Origin: Chengkuizengella sediminis
Lineage (GTDB): Bacteria > Bacillota > Bacilli > Paenibacillales > KCTC-33759
Direction: 5' to 3'
NCBI RefSeq assembly: GCF_010078385.1
Contig: NZ_SIJC01000005.1
Coordinates: 1 to 64,000 of the forward strand
DNA: 64,000 bases
The position numbers and the translations under genes were made by a program. Positions within the stretch are counted from its first letter, which is position 1; each line of letters starts with the position of its first letter. The notes below the pieces were generated by a model. The model ran no database searches. It was not told the origin of the DNA and saw nothing but the letters and a program-made list of their open reading frames with translations. This document shows positions 8,537-18,600 of this stretch, in pieces.

Positions 8537-8653
8537 TTAACCAAAAAATCTACGTTTAAGACAACCAACACCTATGTTTGTAAACGTTTCTACTTCTACA
8601 CCAAGACCATACTCTATAAGATCAGTTAAACTAGTAATGGAATGTAACTTGGG
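8537..8653 (-). pseudogene. Second toxin-tail fragment before an immunity-like gene
   Basis: The minus strand frame reads LHSITSLTDLIEYG, then VEVETFTNIGVGCLKRRFFG and a stop, ending 17 bases before the ATG of the gene at 8127. There is no start codon with a ribosome site, and an in-frame stop lies just upstream (8654-8656). The last eight residues match the fragment at 7947, while the earlier part differs, as expected for two divergent toxin ends with related immunity partners. Confidence 0.4.
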
Positions 8654-8657
8654 CTAC

Positions 8658-8987
8658 TTAATTGAAAGTTATTCGTAATAGAAATCCCTTATTTCCTATC
8701 GTTGAGGATAACAAAGTATACTCGATTAAATTTCCTTTTTCTTCTCTAACATAAAATACTGAACTATATTCAATAAAGTGGAGTAGATCGAAGAATATTT
8801 TTTTCACTTCAGAAAGACAATTTTTTTTTAATTTAATATGACTTATTATTATATTTTCTTCTAAACTTATTAAAGATTCCTTTATATTAAGTTGTCTATT
8901 CAAGTAATCTTGAATTTCTGTAGTTAGACCAGTATCTATAGAACAATCCATTTGTTTGGCTAAATCGTATATAGTATTTTGATCCAT
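8658..8987 (-). CDS. Unrecognised 109-residue protein, possible partner of the DUF4258 protein
   Basis: A small soluble protein with a predicted helical N-terminal half (AKQMDCSIDTGL, EIQDYLNRQL) and a beta-rich C-terminal half. No family is recognised. It starts four bases after the stop of the membrane/DUF4258 gene at 8992, so the two are almost certainly co-translated. In toxin loci such a tight pair usually encodes effector followed by immunity, and its lack of signal peptide fits a cytoplasmic protector. This role is an inference from position only. Confidence 0.55.
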   Translation of the reverse strand: MDQNTIYDLAKQMDCSIDTGLTTEIQDYLNRQLNIKESLISLEENIIISHIKLKKNCLSEVKKIFFDLLHFIEYSSVFYVREEKGNLIEYTLLSSTIGNKGFLLRITFN

Positions 8988-8991
8988 TCTT

Positions 8992-9552
8992 TCAACCCTC
9001 TTTTCGAGACTTTATTATCTTTTTATGTAAGTAGTTTCCATGATGATCAATGGAATAGACTGTTTCTACAATTCCTTCATGATTTAATATAACTTTATTT
9101 CCTTTATGATCAGTAAATTCTAGATATTCACCACCTAAAATATCCTTTTTCATAATCCTGCTATTTTTATTATTCATTAATATTTTTCTAATTCTGTCTA
9201 TAGTAAACCCTCGTTCTTCAGCACGTTTAGCCCCGTGGTATGTAAATGTAACATGAGTGGGATGCATTGGTAATATTTTTAGATAAATAATAGCTGCAAT
9301 GATGAAAAGAACAATAAGGACTATTGATTGATCAATTATAAAAATATAAATTCCTGTCGAAACTAATATAGAATTGCCTAATCTCCAATTCCAAAGAAAT
9401 TTTTTAAACAAAAAGACAAAGACACCATACCCAAAACTGATACATAAGAAAATCTCTCCTAAAGTTTTATATATCTCTGTAAGATATAAAGAAAAAATGA
9501 ATAGTAAAACAACGCTTGATAAAACTAATAATTTATTTATAAGCTTCTTCAT
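8992..9552 (-). CDS. Membrane protein with C-terminal DUF4258-like domain
   Basis: A 186-residue protein with three or four membrane segments in residues 1-92 and a soluble tail. The tail has HGAKRAEERGFTIDRIRKIL followed by strands ending VILNHEGIVETVYSID, which matches the pattern of DUF4258 domains: an RxxeRGi-type helix, then a beta sheet. DUF4258 proteins are small and toxin-like, seen both in polymorphic toxins and beside antitoxins. Membrane fusion of the domain is unusual. It may be a stand-alone toxin end or a membrane-tethered RNase-like protein. It precedes the unrecognised gene at 8658. Confidence 0.55.
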   Translation of the reverse strand: MKKLINKLLVLSSVVLLFIFSLYLTEIYKTLGEIFLCISFGYGVFVFLFKKFLWNWRLGNSILVSTGIYIFIIDQSIVLIVLFIIAAIIYLKILPMHPTHVTFTYHGAKRAEERGFTIDRIRKILMNNKNSRIMKKDILGGEYLEFTDHKGNKVILNHEGIVETVYSIDHHGNYLHKKIIKSRKEG

Positions 9553-9620
9553 TCACTACACTCCATATTAACTATTACGATATATCAAATTACAGAATCG
9601 AATAAAATGTGATATTTCAT

Positions 9621-10040
9621 TCACAAATAAGTAAACTTTGCATTAATTGCACGTTGCTCAATCTCATTAAATAGATCTTTCCCCCAAAGAAAATTAAATA
9701 GAACAATACGACTCTTTACATCATTATTACGTATAAGTTGAATTTCTTCTTTTCTTGATTTTATTTCTATAAATTGGGTGATTTCTTCCCATCTCCATTT
9801 CATTGTTGGCTCTTTAAATCTATTATCATAGTAGATGAAGTAATCTTCATTCAATTCTATTTTTTGTGCTTTTTTTAAAAATATATAAGTCATTAAAATA
9901 AAAATGAAAAGCAAAGAAAATGCTAAAATATATTCCCACCAAACAGTGGCACTAAATAATATGATTATGGAAATTATCAAAAATCCAAATAAGAAAAAAT
10001 ATACAGATTTCTTTGATTGGTAATAAATCTTCTTTTTCAT
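9621..10040 (-). CDS. Small membrane protein with a PH-like cytoplasmic domain
   Basis: A 139-residue protein with two adjacent membrane helices (residues about 12-55) and a beta-rich soluble end (IELNEDYFIYYDNRF, then WRWEEITQFIEI, then a C-terminal helix). This is the common bacterial layout of two helices plus a bPH-like domain. I prefer the start at 10040 because AAAGGATG lies before it at good spacing; the ATG nine bases upstream overlaps that site. It sits among the toxin-immunity remnants, so an immunity role is possible, but nothing in the sequence proves it. Confidence 0.5.
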   Translation of the reverse strand: MKKKIYYQSKKSVYFFLFGFLIISIIILFSATVWWEYILAFSLLFIFILMTYIFLKKAQKIELNEDYFIYYDNRFKEPTMKWRWEEITQFIEIKSRKEEIQLIRNNDVKSRIVLFNFLWGKDLFNEIEQRAINAKFTYL

Positions 10041-10166
10041 GTAATTCATCCTTTTTATTACTGGGAAATTCGATATTATTTATTCATGTTATCTGATTAA
10101 GGTATCTTCTCATTAGGAAAAGTTTTTATGTATTAATAAAGAAAAGGAGAAATAACACCCCTTTTC

Positions 10167-10514
10167 TTACCAATCTCTCCATTCTTCTGTTATGTCTCCA
10201 TCACATTCTAATCCAGCTATTCGAGCTCCTTTATCTATAAATTCATACAGTTCTTCTCTTTCCATTGTTTCAATAAAATAATCATATTCTTCATCTAAAT
10301 CGTTTAATTTTAGTACTACTTTTTTGACACAATTCATTATTTCTTTTTCTTTTGAGTTGCTGTTTATTCGTTTTAAACAATCAATATAAGCATCTAAAGT
10401 TTCATTAACTGCATTTAAAATCTCTTCAGTAAAAATGTCGTCATCTTCATCCATTCTTTCTTTCCATATTAATGACGGTTTTGTTTTTAAAAATTGCTCC
10501 CATTGATCTTGCAT
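10167..10514 (-). CDS. Acidic cytoplasmic protein, probable immunity protein
   Basis: A 115-residue, strongly acidic, all-helical protein (EQFLKTKPSLIWKER, then EEILNAVNETLDAYIDCLK, EREELYEFIDKGARIAG, ending EEWRDW). I cannot give a Pfam family with certainty, but this type is typical of the small immunity genes that follow WapA/RHS toxin ends in Bacillales. The ribosome site GAGGTAACTATT overlaps the last codons of the truncated membrane-protein gene directly upstream, so the two are joined in one transcript although they look unrelated. Confidence 0.55.
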   Translation of the reverse strand: MQDQWEQFLKTKPSLIWKERMDEDDDIFTEEILNAVNETLDAYIDCLKRINSNSKEKEIMNCVKKVVLKLNDLDEEYDYFIETMEREELYEFIDKGARIAGLECDGDITEEWRDW

Positions 10515-10519
10515 AATAG

Positions 10520-10729
10520 TTACCTCACTCTCTGAAATAATTCCAATGATGATATGATCTTTAAAATTCCCACAAAAAATGAACTAGACGACAATAATAA
10601 TATACCTAACAACATAGTTTTATTATATTTATGAGCATTTTTCAAAAAATAAGTTGATACTCCTATAGCACTACCCCATGCAACCAATAAATATAGAGGT
10701 AGAGGCATACTATCAAATAAGAAACTCAT
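10520..10729 (-). pseudogene. Truncated third copy of the small membrane-protein family
   Basis: This 69-residue frame matches the first half of the proteins at 7543 and 8127 (PLPLYLLVAWGSAIG, HKYNKTMLLGILLLSSS, SLELFQ) and then stops after four unrelated codons. The ribosome site AAGGAGC is intact. The break falls exactly where the acidic gene at 10167 begins, so recombination seems to have replaced the 3' half with a different immunity gene. A two-helix product might still be made, but not the full four-helix protein. Confidence 0.6.
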
Positions 10730-10790
10730 AGGTACATTGCTCCTTGGTTGACAACAATCCTAATATAATTGTTATAAATAGAAATTATCT

Positions 10791-11062
10791 TTAGTTGAAA
10801 TTTTTGAAAAAAATTTGAATGTCAGTTATATCTAATTCGAGTTCGCAGTCAATCACTGTTTTTGCTATATGTAAAAACACATCTTCAACCTTTATATTAA
10901 TACCGTTTTACTCTACAGGAAACGTAGAAAACTATACCACCAGCACTAATCACTAACTCTCGTTTTCCATTAATTAGTTGTGCACTAAATTCAAAAGTTA
11001 ATTCTGTGTATACATTTCATGATACTACCGTGCCTTTCGAAAGGAAACGCCCAATTTAAGGA
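10791..11062 (-). pseudogene. Orphan RHS core remnant followed by a frameshifted module
   Basis: On the minus strand the 5' end reads LGRFLSKG (plus about 11038-11062), a degenerate copy of the GRFLSKDP core at the toxin junction of the intact RHS gene, with about 18 of 22 bases matching. After a stop the frame shifts to YTELTFEFSAQLINGKREL, VISAGGIVFY, then shifts again to NGINIKVEDVFLHIAKTVID and ends at 10791. At least two frame changes are needed. The piece looks like a displaced toxin-end cassette in advanced decay; the encoded family is not recognised. Confidence 0.5.
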
Positions 11063-11087
11063 AAAGAGATCGACTATATTAATTTTA

Positions 11088-11455
11088 TTATCTAGGATTT
11101 GTTAGACTATTATAAATATCATGTAAATACTCTTTATCTGGGTCGTTTAACTTTTCTTTAATACCTTCACGTGTATAAGTTAAGTTCAATTCCCCTTTTT
11201 CATCATTATCTTCAATTGCCCGAACACCATCTAAAGTTGCCAAAAAACCAAATATAGCCTCATCTATCGCTTCTTGTATAACTTCCTCTAAAATATTTTG
11301 ATCATTAGCAGGTAATTGGTTATACCATTTTGATTGTAAGACATGTTTTTGTCTTGCTTTCTTCCGGGTGGTTTATTCAACTTTAAAATCACATCTTCAA
11401 CCGCTGCATCTCTTACATACGTTTTAATTCGATCAATAAATAATTCGTTATTCAC
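11088..11455 (-). pseudogene. Immunity-like gene broken by a single-base deletion
   Basis: From a GTG at 11455 with an AGAGG ribosome site, the minus strand reads NNELFIDRIKTYVRDAAVED, VILKLNKPPGRK, and then must change frame once to continue KARQKHVLQSKWYNQLP, EEVIQEAIDEAIFGFLATLDG and a normal end at 11088. Restoring one A in the three-base A run at plus 11358-11360 gives an uninterrupted protein of about 122 residues. The helical, acidic composition resembles WapA-type immunity proteins. It is either a fresh pseudogene or a homopolymer sequencing error. Confidence 0.6.
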
Positions 11456-11524
11456 TCATATAACCTCTTTAAGTAAGAGTTAGGATACATCTGTTTATTT
11501 AACTCTAATTAACCCAATTATCAA

Positions 11525-11756
11525 CTAAATATTGCTATCTTTCTCTTCCATGAATTCTAGAAAGAGATCTTGAAGTTCTCCTTCAATATCTTTTGAATCG
11601 AGAAGTAACTTAGGCTCTAAAGAACAATCTTTTAAAGATGCAAATCCATCAATTACACCTAGCATGTTTGAAATAGTATTCAATTATCCTCATTAAAATA
11701 TCTTTGTTTTCCTCTGTTAGGTTATTAAAGAAATCAATTGCTGCTGTCCAGTATTC
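11525..11756 (-). pseudogene. Immunity-like gene fused to an RHS fragment and frameshifted
   Basis: Directly after the RHS-derived sequence NGVTKESHY, the minus strand reads EYWTAAIDFFNNLTEENKD, ILMRIIE, and then needs one frame change to give ISNMLGVIDGFASLKD, EPKLLLDSKDIEGELQDLF, LEFMEEKDSN and a stop at 11525. It has no start of its own, because recombination has replaced its 5' end with RHS repeat DNA. The helical and acidic make-up suggests another immunity protein. Confidence 0.5.
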
Positions 11757-12138
11757 ATAGTGGGATTCTTTAGTAACTCCATTCGTTGTTGCTGTATCTC
11801 TTCTACCTAAAGCATCATAGTTATAGGCTCTGTTGCCTACAGATAATAAACGATTCTTCTCAGTATTGAAATTATATTGTTTCGTTACTCCATTTTCAAT
11901 AACTAGAGTACGGTTTCCTAATTCATCATATTGATACTCGATTGTATTAACAGAATACCAATAACAACAACCTATGAAAATCGTTTACTACAGCCATGCA
12001 GCATTCATATCATCCCATATCTTAACGATGTTTTACCATTTCATCGAAATCATAACGCAATTTATCAAGCTCTTCACCTGTATGTTCATTTCTTACTTCA
12101 ATCACTTGACCTTCGTTATTATGAACAAAATTAATTAA
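11757..12138 (-). pseudogene. RHS/YD-repeat remnant with internal repeat deletion
   Basis: This piece is a decayed copy of part of the intact RHS gene (compare plus 13600-14090). It begins FVHNNEGQVIEVRNEH, hits stops near KHR, resumes in frame as EYQYDELGNRTLVIENG and TEKNRLLSVGNRAYNYDA, and then jumps directly to LGRRDTATTNGVTKE. In the intact gene 38 residues lie between the two YDA sites, so the join fits recombination between two YD repeats. It shows that this strain once held a second RHS end here, or that a donor fragment was inserted. Confidence 0.75.
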
Positions 12139-12159
12139 TATTATCTGGGTTTAAATTCT

Positions 12160-12207
12160 AAACAAAAGACCCGAATTTCAGACTTTTATAATGTCCAAAA
12201 TTCGGGT
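12160..12207 (-). terminator. Probable terminator behind the RHS toxin and immunity genes
   Basis: A perfect 10-bp stem (ACCCGAATTT at 12169-12178 with 12198-12207) is followed on the minus strand by CTTTTGTTT. The T tract is interrupted, so strength is uncertain. It lies 81 bases after the immunity candidate. Confidence 0.55.
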
Positions 12208-12287
12208 TACATTTCACATGTTCACTCCTATGCGGCTAATTGTTTTTAGTGTAATTTTTGTAACACTTATCTATCAACTTCAACTAT

Positions 12288-12656
12288 TTATGATTTAAAC
12301 TTCTCACCTATTGTTCCATTAATTACTACTCCCATCATATATAAGAATAAGGAAAGTAATACAAAACTATAGTTTCCTCCTTGAGTAGTAAAAAACATAA
12401 CATTCATTAAAATTGCAAAAAGTATTAATAATATAATATAAATCACTAGTATTTTTGTAGAGTTATTTCTATATCTCTCTTTTCTCTTTCTTATAATACT
12501 AAGAGTATAATTCACCTGAGGTAGGATAAAAACCGTTATAAAATGGAAAAGAGAATACTTTTGATCCAATGCATATTCAAAAAATAAATATCCACTCAAA
12601 AACCACAGGGGTCCAGTCATTAAATTTAATAAAAAAACTTTAAATAATAGTTTCAA
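12288..12656 (-). CDS. Membrane protein, putative cognate immunity of the RHS toxin
   Basis: A 122-residue protein with about four membrane helices and a charged central loop (IRKRKERYRNN). It starts only 15 bases after the stop of the 2258-residue RHS gene and before a terminator, the standard place for the immunity gene in toxin systems. A membrane location would be expected if the toxin end acts on or through the cytoplasmic membrane. No known immunity family is recognised, and it is not obviously related to the small membrane-protein family at 7543 and 8127. Confidence 0.6.
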   Translation of the reverse strand: MKLLFKVFLLNLMTGPLWFLSGYLFFEYALDQKYSLFHFITVFILPQVNYTLSIIRKRKERYRNNSTKILVIYIILLILFAILMNVMFFTTQGGNYSFVLLSLFLYMMGVVINGTIGEKFKS

Positions 12657-12671
12657 TTTCTACCCTCTTTT

Positions 12672-15600
12672 TTATTCAATTGTTGACAGTATAGGAATTG
12701 TTGTTGGTAGTATCATAAATTCTATAAGATCTTCTTTTATTTCACTAACTTTATTCCCAAATATATCTGCCACTCTTGAATTAAAGGAAATCTGAGCTAA
12801 TGTATATTCTTGATTAGTCTGTATAGCATTAGCTACAATATGTGTTGACCATCCATAACGAGCATCTGAATTAGCAGCTCCTAAGCTTATAAGATGATTT
12901 ATTCCTTCACCAAGCTTCTTATTCTGAGTCGAGCTTCTCACTTTCTTTGTAGCAATAAATACTGCAAAATATGCTAATGTAGCTCCAGCATATTTTACGT
13001 TTGGGTTCTGTTCTAATTGACGAATAGATTCATCTCGATTATTATAGGTGTCTAAAAAATCCTGCCATAATTCTTCACTTGGAGTCATCTGGCTATTACT
13101 AGTATACATTGAATCAAAATGTTTAATAATATTACCATTATCATCAATATCAACTGGAACCATCCCTGAATAATCTGCATACATCACTGGATTATTCGCA
13201 GCATAAGTATAAGCATTCAATGATAATACTGGATCTTTAGAAAGAAAACGGCCAATTTCAGGATCATAATAACGTGCTTTTAAATAATACTTATCGATAT
13301 CAGACTCGTAATAATATCCAGTATATCTGAATGGGTTAAGATTAGCTACTTCGTTATCGATTAATGATGTTACATTTCCAAAAGCATCATATTCATATTG
13401 TGCTACTGTATTTCCATTTTCATCCGTCATGCGTATGACATTTCCGTGTTTATCATAATGATACCAATACTGTTCATTTTGATAACTCATAAAGATGGGT
13501 GCATCTCCTCCACCATAAGTGAAACGGTATACTTTTCCATCGCTTTGCGTTACATATGAAATACGACCTCCATCATAATGGAATTCTTTAGTAATCCCAT
13601 TGTTTGTTGCTGTATCTCTTCTACCCAACGCATCATAAGTATATTGAGCTATCGTAGTAGTACCTTGTTTTACTTCTTGTAACATTTGATCGTCACCCCA
13701 TACGTACGTATAGGTTCCATCATCAATGATATTTCCGTTAGCATCATAGTTATAAGCTCTGTTGCCTACAGATAATAAACGATTCTTTTCAGTATTGTAA
13801 TTGTATTGTTTTGTTACTCCATTTTCAATAACTAGAGTACGGTTTCCTAATTCATCATATTGATACTCGATGGTTGTATCATCAGAATATTCCTCTAATA
13901 ATAACTGACCCATGGAATCATAAGTGTACTCTATCCATGCAGCATTCATATCGTCCCATATCTTAACGACATTACCATTTGCATCGAAATCATAACGGAA
14001 TTTATCTAGAACTTCACCTGCATGTTCATTTCTTATTTCAGTAACTTGACCTTCGTTATTATGAACGAAATACATTCCTGTATCATTACTATTATACGTT
14101 TTTACTAATTGATTTCCTTCATTAAATAAATACCAAGCATTTCGATTTGTTGAAACATCATGGAATTGTTTTAATTGACCAGAACTATCATAAGTGTATT
14201 CATTGTTCCAAGTTGTAGCTCCATAAGTGACTGCTACATTTGTACGTTGTCCTAAATCATTATAGGTATTTGTAATATAGTTACTTCCATTTGGTTCAAT
14301 TAACTTTGTTAACCGATTCATAACATCAAATTCAGCTGAAAATCGAGATGAATCTGTACCAAAACCAACTAAATTATGATTAACATCATACTCATAGTTA
14401 AATTGCTTAGACGAATTTCCGCTAGCATTGTTAAAAGATAAATCCGTTAACCTTCCTGCATTGTCATAACCCATTTGGGTAGATTGACCACTTGGAAGAA
14501 ATATTTTTGCTAAACGGGCTGAAGTATCATAATTGTAAGTCAATGCATTTTGAGAAGTTGTTCCATTTATAGTTACATCTTCTTCCATTCTTGCAAGCTG
14601 ATTTAACTCATTATATTGGAAAGACAACCATGTGTTAAAATTCGGATCTGTAATGGATGTTATATTCCCATTGTTATCATATTGATAAGAAATTGATTTT
14701 TCAACAATATTGTTATTAAGCGCTCCTTGATACGAGAAATTCTGTATTGTTTTCTGATCGTTCATATTATATTCAAAAGAAGTTCTGTTTCCTAATGCAT
14801 CTGTAATGTCCAAAATATTACCCGTTGTTGATTCTGGAGTCATGCTTACCTGATTTCCATTAGGAGAAGTGACTTTGTTTACATAATTACCTGAATTATC
14901 ATATTGTACTTGTGTTCTAAACTCGCCCTCTTGCAATCTAATATTATCAAAATAAGCTACTCCACTACCTGCTCGCATTTGTACTCCTACAGCAAGTTTC
15001 TCAGTACCTCTAGGTAAGTTAGAAGAATCTACAGTTAAGGAAACTCTTTTCCAATCTGTTGAGTCTGTTATTTCATTTGAAGCAACTTGTCCTATCCAAG
15101 TTCCTGATTGATCATAAGCATGTACAAGTAATACGGCAGAAGAACTTACATCTACGGTTTTAATGTAACCAACTGCAGTATAAGTTTTGCTTGAATCAAA
15201 TGGTACTAATTCACCTGTTCTCGTTGCACTTTCCCAACTTGTAGGATTAACCATTTTTAATGAGTGACTTCCTGTATACACATTTCCGTTTGAAGTATTT
15301 AGATCTACCCATTGTCCTGTTAAATTGCCATTTCCAGATGAACGATACCAACCATCAGGCCAGCCACTATTGTCATAATCATATTCAAATGATGAATTAT
15401 CTACATAATTATATTTAGATATCGTTGAAGAAGGCACATCCACTACTGTGAATTTCACATCATCGAACCAAGCTTTAGCATCCATTGGCATATGATTAAA
15501 TGTTGGAATTACAGCAACATATTCAAAATCTTTTTCAGCTTCGATGACCCTTGAAATTTCCTGCCAATCTAGCTTATTTCTATCAAATGTAACCCCTAAC

Positions 15601-18600
15601 CAATTATAAGTTCCATCTGTATATTTAAACTCTAGTTGTAATCCCCAAAATCCACCAGTAGATGGAACATTCTCAGGTTTACTATATCCAGATAAATTAA
15701 ATTTCGTTCCTTTTGGTCCAGATAAATATAGAGTTTGTTTAACATATTTGTAATCGTTTGGAGTGCCTGATATTTTTTCAGAAGCAACCCCATGAATTTT
15801 TTCAGAGTAATCGATATTAATTCCTTCAGTGTCTACGCTAGGATACCATTCATCAGCTAAAGAAGTTTGATCGATGTCGTTATCAAAACTTTGATTCGTT
15901 ACTAAAATATTACCTGAACGTCCAGAACCTGTTTCAAACATTAAATTGTCAAACCAAGCTTCCCCTGTTCCTTGAATGCCCACTTGAATTGTTGCTTTAA
16001 ATGCATCATTAGGAGCGACGATCCCAGTAGATTTCCGTTGCCAATCTGTTCCCCATGAGCCTGCTTTACTAACAGATAAGTTAGACACATCAGAAATTTT
16101 TGTACCATCACTTCGATACCATGAAACTAACATCTCTGTTGATGTATTGCCTCCTAATTTCATGCTGGCACTTAAGCTGTAGGTCATTTCTGGTGTGACT
16201 TCCATTGAATATTCCATTTGACCATATAATCCACTTGTACTGTTGGATTTCATATGAAGTGATTGGTAACCGTCATCTTGTTGATCCGTACTAATTTCGA
16301 AAGCTTCACCACTTTGTAAACTTCTTGTAGTATCCCAACCTTGTGGCGTACTGCCGTATTCAAGCCCACTATTATATACCAAGTTATTGGCTAAGCTCAT
16401 TGCTTCTGAGACGCTAACCATATTTCCATTATTCTCATAATCCATCATCACAGTTTTTCCTGTTGGATCAGTAATGTCCGTAGGGTTATTATTGTTATCG
16501 TAACTAATACCTTCAACATTATTTAACGGATCCTTTGTGGAAATTACATTGTTATCGATATCATAGTTTTGATTAATCGTATTCCCATCAGGTGTAGTTA
16601 TGTTTAATGGTAACCCATTATTTCCATAAGTGATTTTGGTCGTTTGATCATTTGGTCTTATAATTTCATACAAAAAGTTTTTTGCATCCCACTTATAAAC
16701 TGTTGTAGCAGTATCTGTATCATTTAATTTAACATCCTCCTGTACAACATGACCATTATCATTCGAATGATATACGGTTCTTTCTCCATTCATACCTTCC
16801 ACTGTTACTAAACGAGGAGAAACACTTGTATCGTAAGTGTATGTGTTTGTAATGGATGCTCCATTTAGTGTTCTGGTTACATCCATGATGCGATCATACT
16901 CATCATAATTATAACTTGTTACATTGCCTTCAGCATCTGTTACTGACGCTAATAAAGAAGTTCCTGGTTTATACGTGTAAGAGCTAGTAATAGTTTCAGA
17001 ACCATCTGTAACCGTAACAGATTCTAATAAATGTGAACTATTGTATGCATATTGAGCCCTTCTGCCTTTAGGATCAATTACATAATCAACTTTTCCATCT
17101 CCAACTTTAAAATGAACAGTTGTTACTCTACCTGAGGCATCGGTGATACGTAATTCATTTGCATTTTTGTCTTCTGTAAAGGTTGTTACATTCCCCTTTG
17201 CATCTTCTATTTGGAGAAGATCTCCTGTAAATCTACTAAAATAATAAGTGGTTTGATCCGTAGTAGTTAGTAAAAAGTCATCTGAAATTGGATCTACACT
17301 TAATGACGCGGTTGTACCTGCTGGTGGTGAATATTCAGTCACATCCGTTCTTTCATATACCTTACGTACACCCGTTCTATCCTGCACCGTTACAGAACCG
17401 TATAAATCCCACACTCTCATATCTAATACAGAATGCCAATTGGAGCCAAATAATGAAGTAGGGACTCTTGAGTCTTCACGACTATTATAAGTTCTGCCTA
17501 CAACTACATCAAAACCAAGTCCTGATGTTGCTAAATCTATTGCAGATAAAGATAAATTTCCTTTATACGGCATGACACCATCACCCGTATAGGTCCAATA
17601 ATGATTCACACCTACTGGATCTATAATATATTCAATGGTCATATTTGGATGATAAGGTGCATCACTATGATTACTTGAAGTAAAACCTACTGCTTCTGCA
17701 GAATCCGGATTCGTAACCAATGCAATACCATTATTTGCTTCATATCCTTCATACCAATCTTTTAAAAAGCTAGTTAAATCAAAATTTGACCAGCCTGAGG
17801 AAGAAACATCAAATGATTGAACTACTGAACCTTTTTGAGGTCGATTGTTCCAATCTACACCACCTTCATGCCACCACTCACTAATGGAATATACATCCAC
17901 TGTTGTTGAGGTTGTTTTTGGCAAATAATTATATAATGAACCTTCTGCTTGAATGACTTTTGCTCCGTCAGGTAATGAAGGTAGCGCAAAACGAATGTAA
18001 GCTTCCGCTGTTCCTCCTTCAAATGATCCTGCATATACATGATCGTAATACTTATAGTTTGTTGTTGGTGTTGCACTATTTACATACGTATCATCAAATG
18101 GTTTATAGGAGACATCAATTGTTGGATCTATAACGATAGGAAATTTTCTCTTATTGTCTTGAATCCAACTCGGATCAGCCTCAATATTAAGGAAGACTTT
18201 GCCATCTTCTTCACGAATTTCCTGAGTTACAGCATCAGAGTAATCTTTGTTTTTCTTAGCATCAAACATAAATGGCTTTGGTATGATAAATGCAAATTCA
18301 GATGTATCTGCATATTGAAATTCTATTGAACCATCTTCCAATGCTGTATAGTTAAGATTATCTAATAATAACTCAAATGAATAAGAGGTAGGAGCATCAC
18401 TAGAATGTAAAATGATTTCTTCTTTTAACTTGTCAGATTCAACATAATATAGGAAATCTGTATTTTTATAAATTTGTTGATATGAAATCTTATTATCTAA
18501 AAATTCACCGACACTAGACTTTGCATTAACTGGATACATTTCAATCCTAGCATTTTTTATTTCTAATTGAGTTATCGGCTCATCATCTACATTTGTTAAT

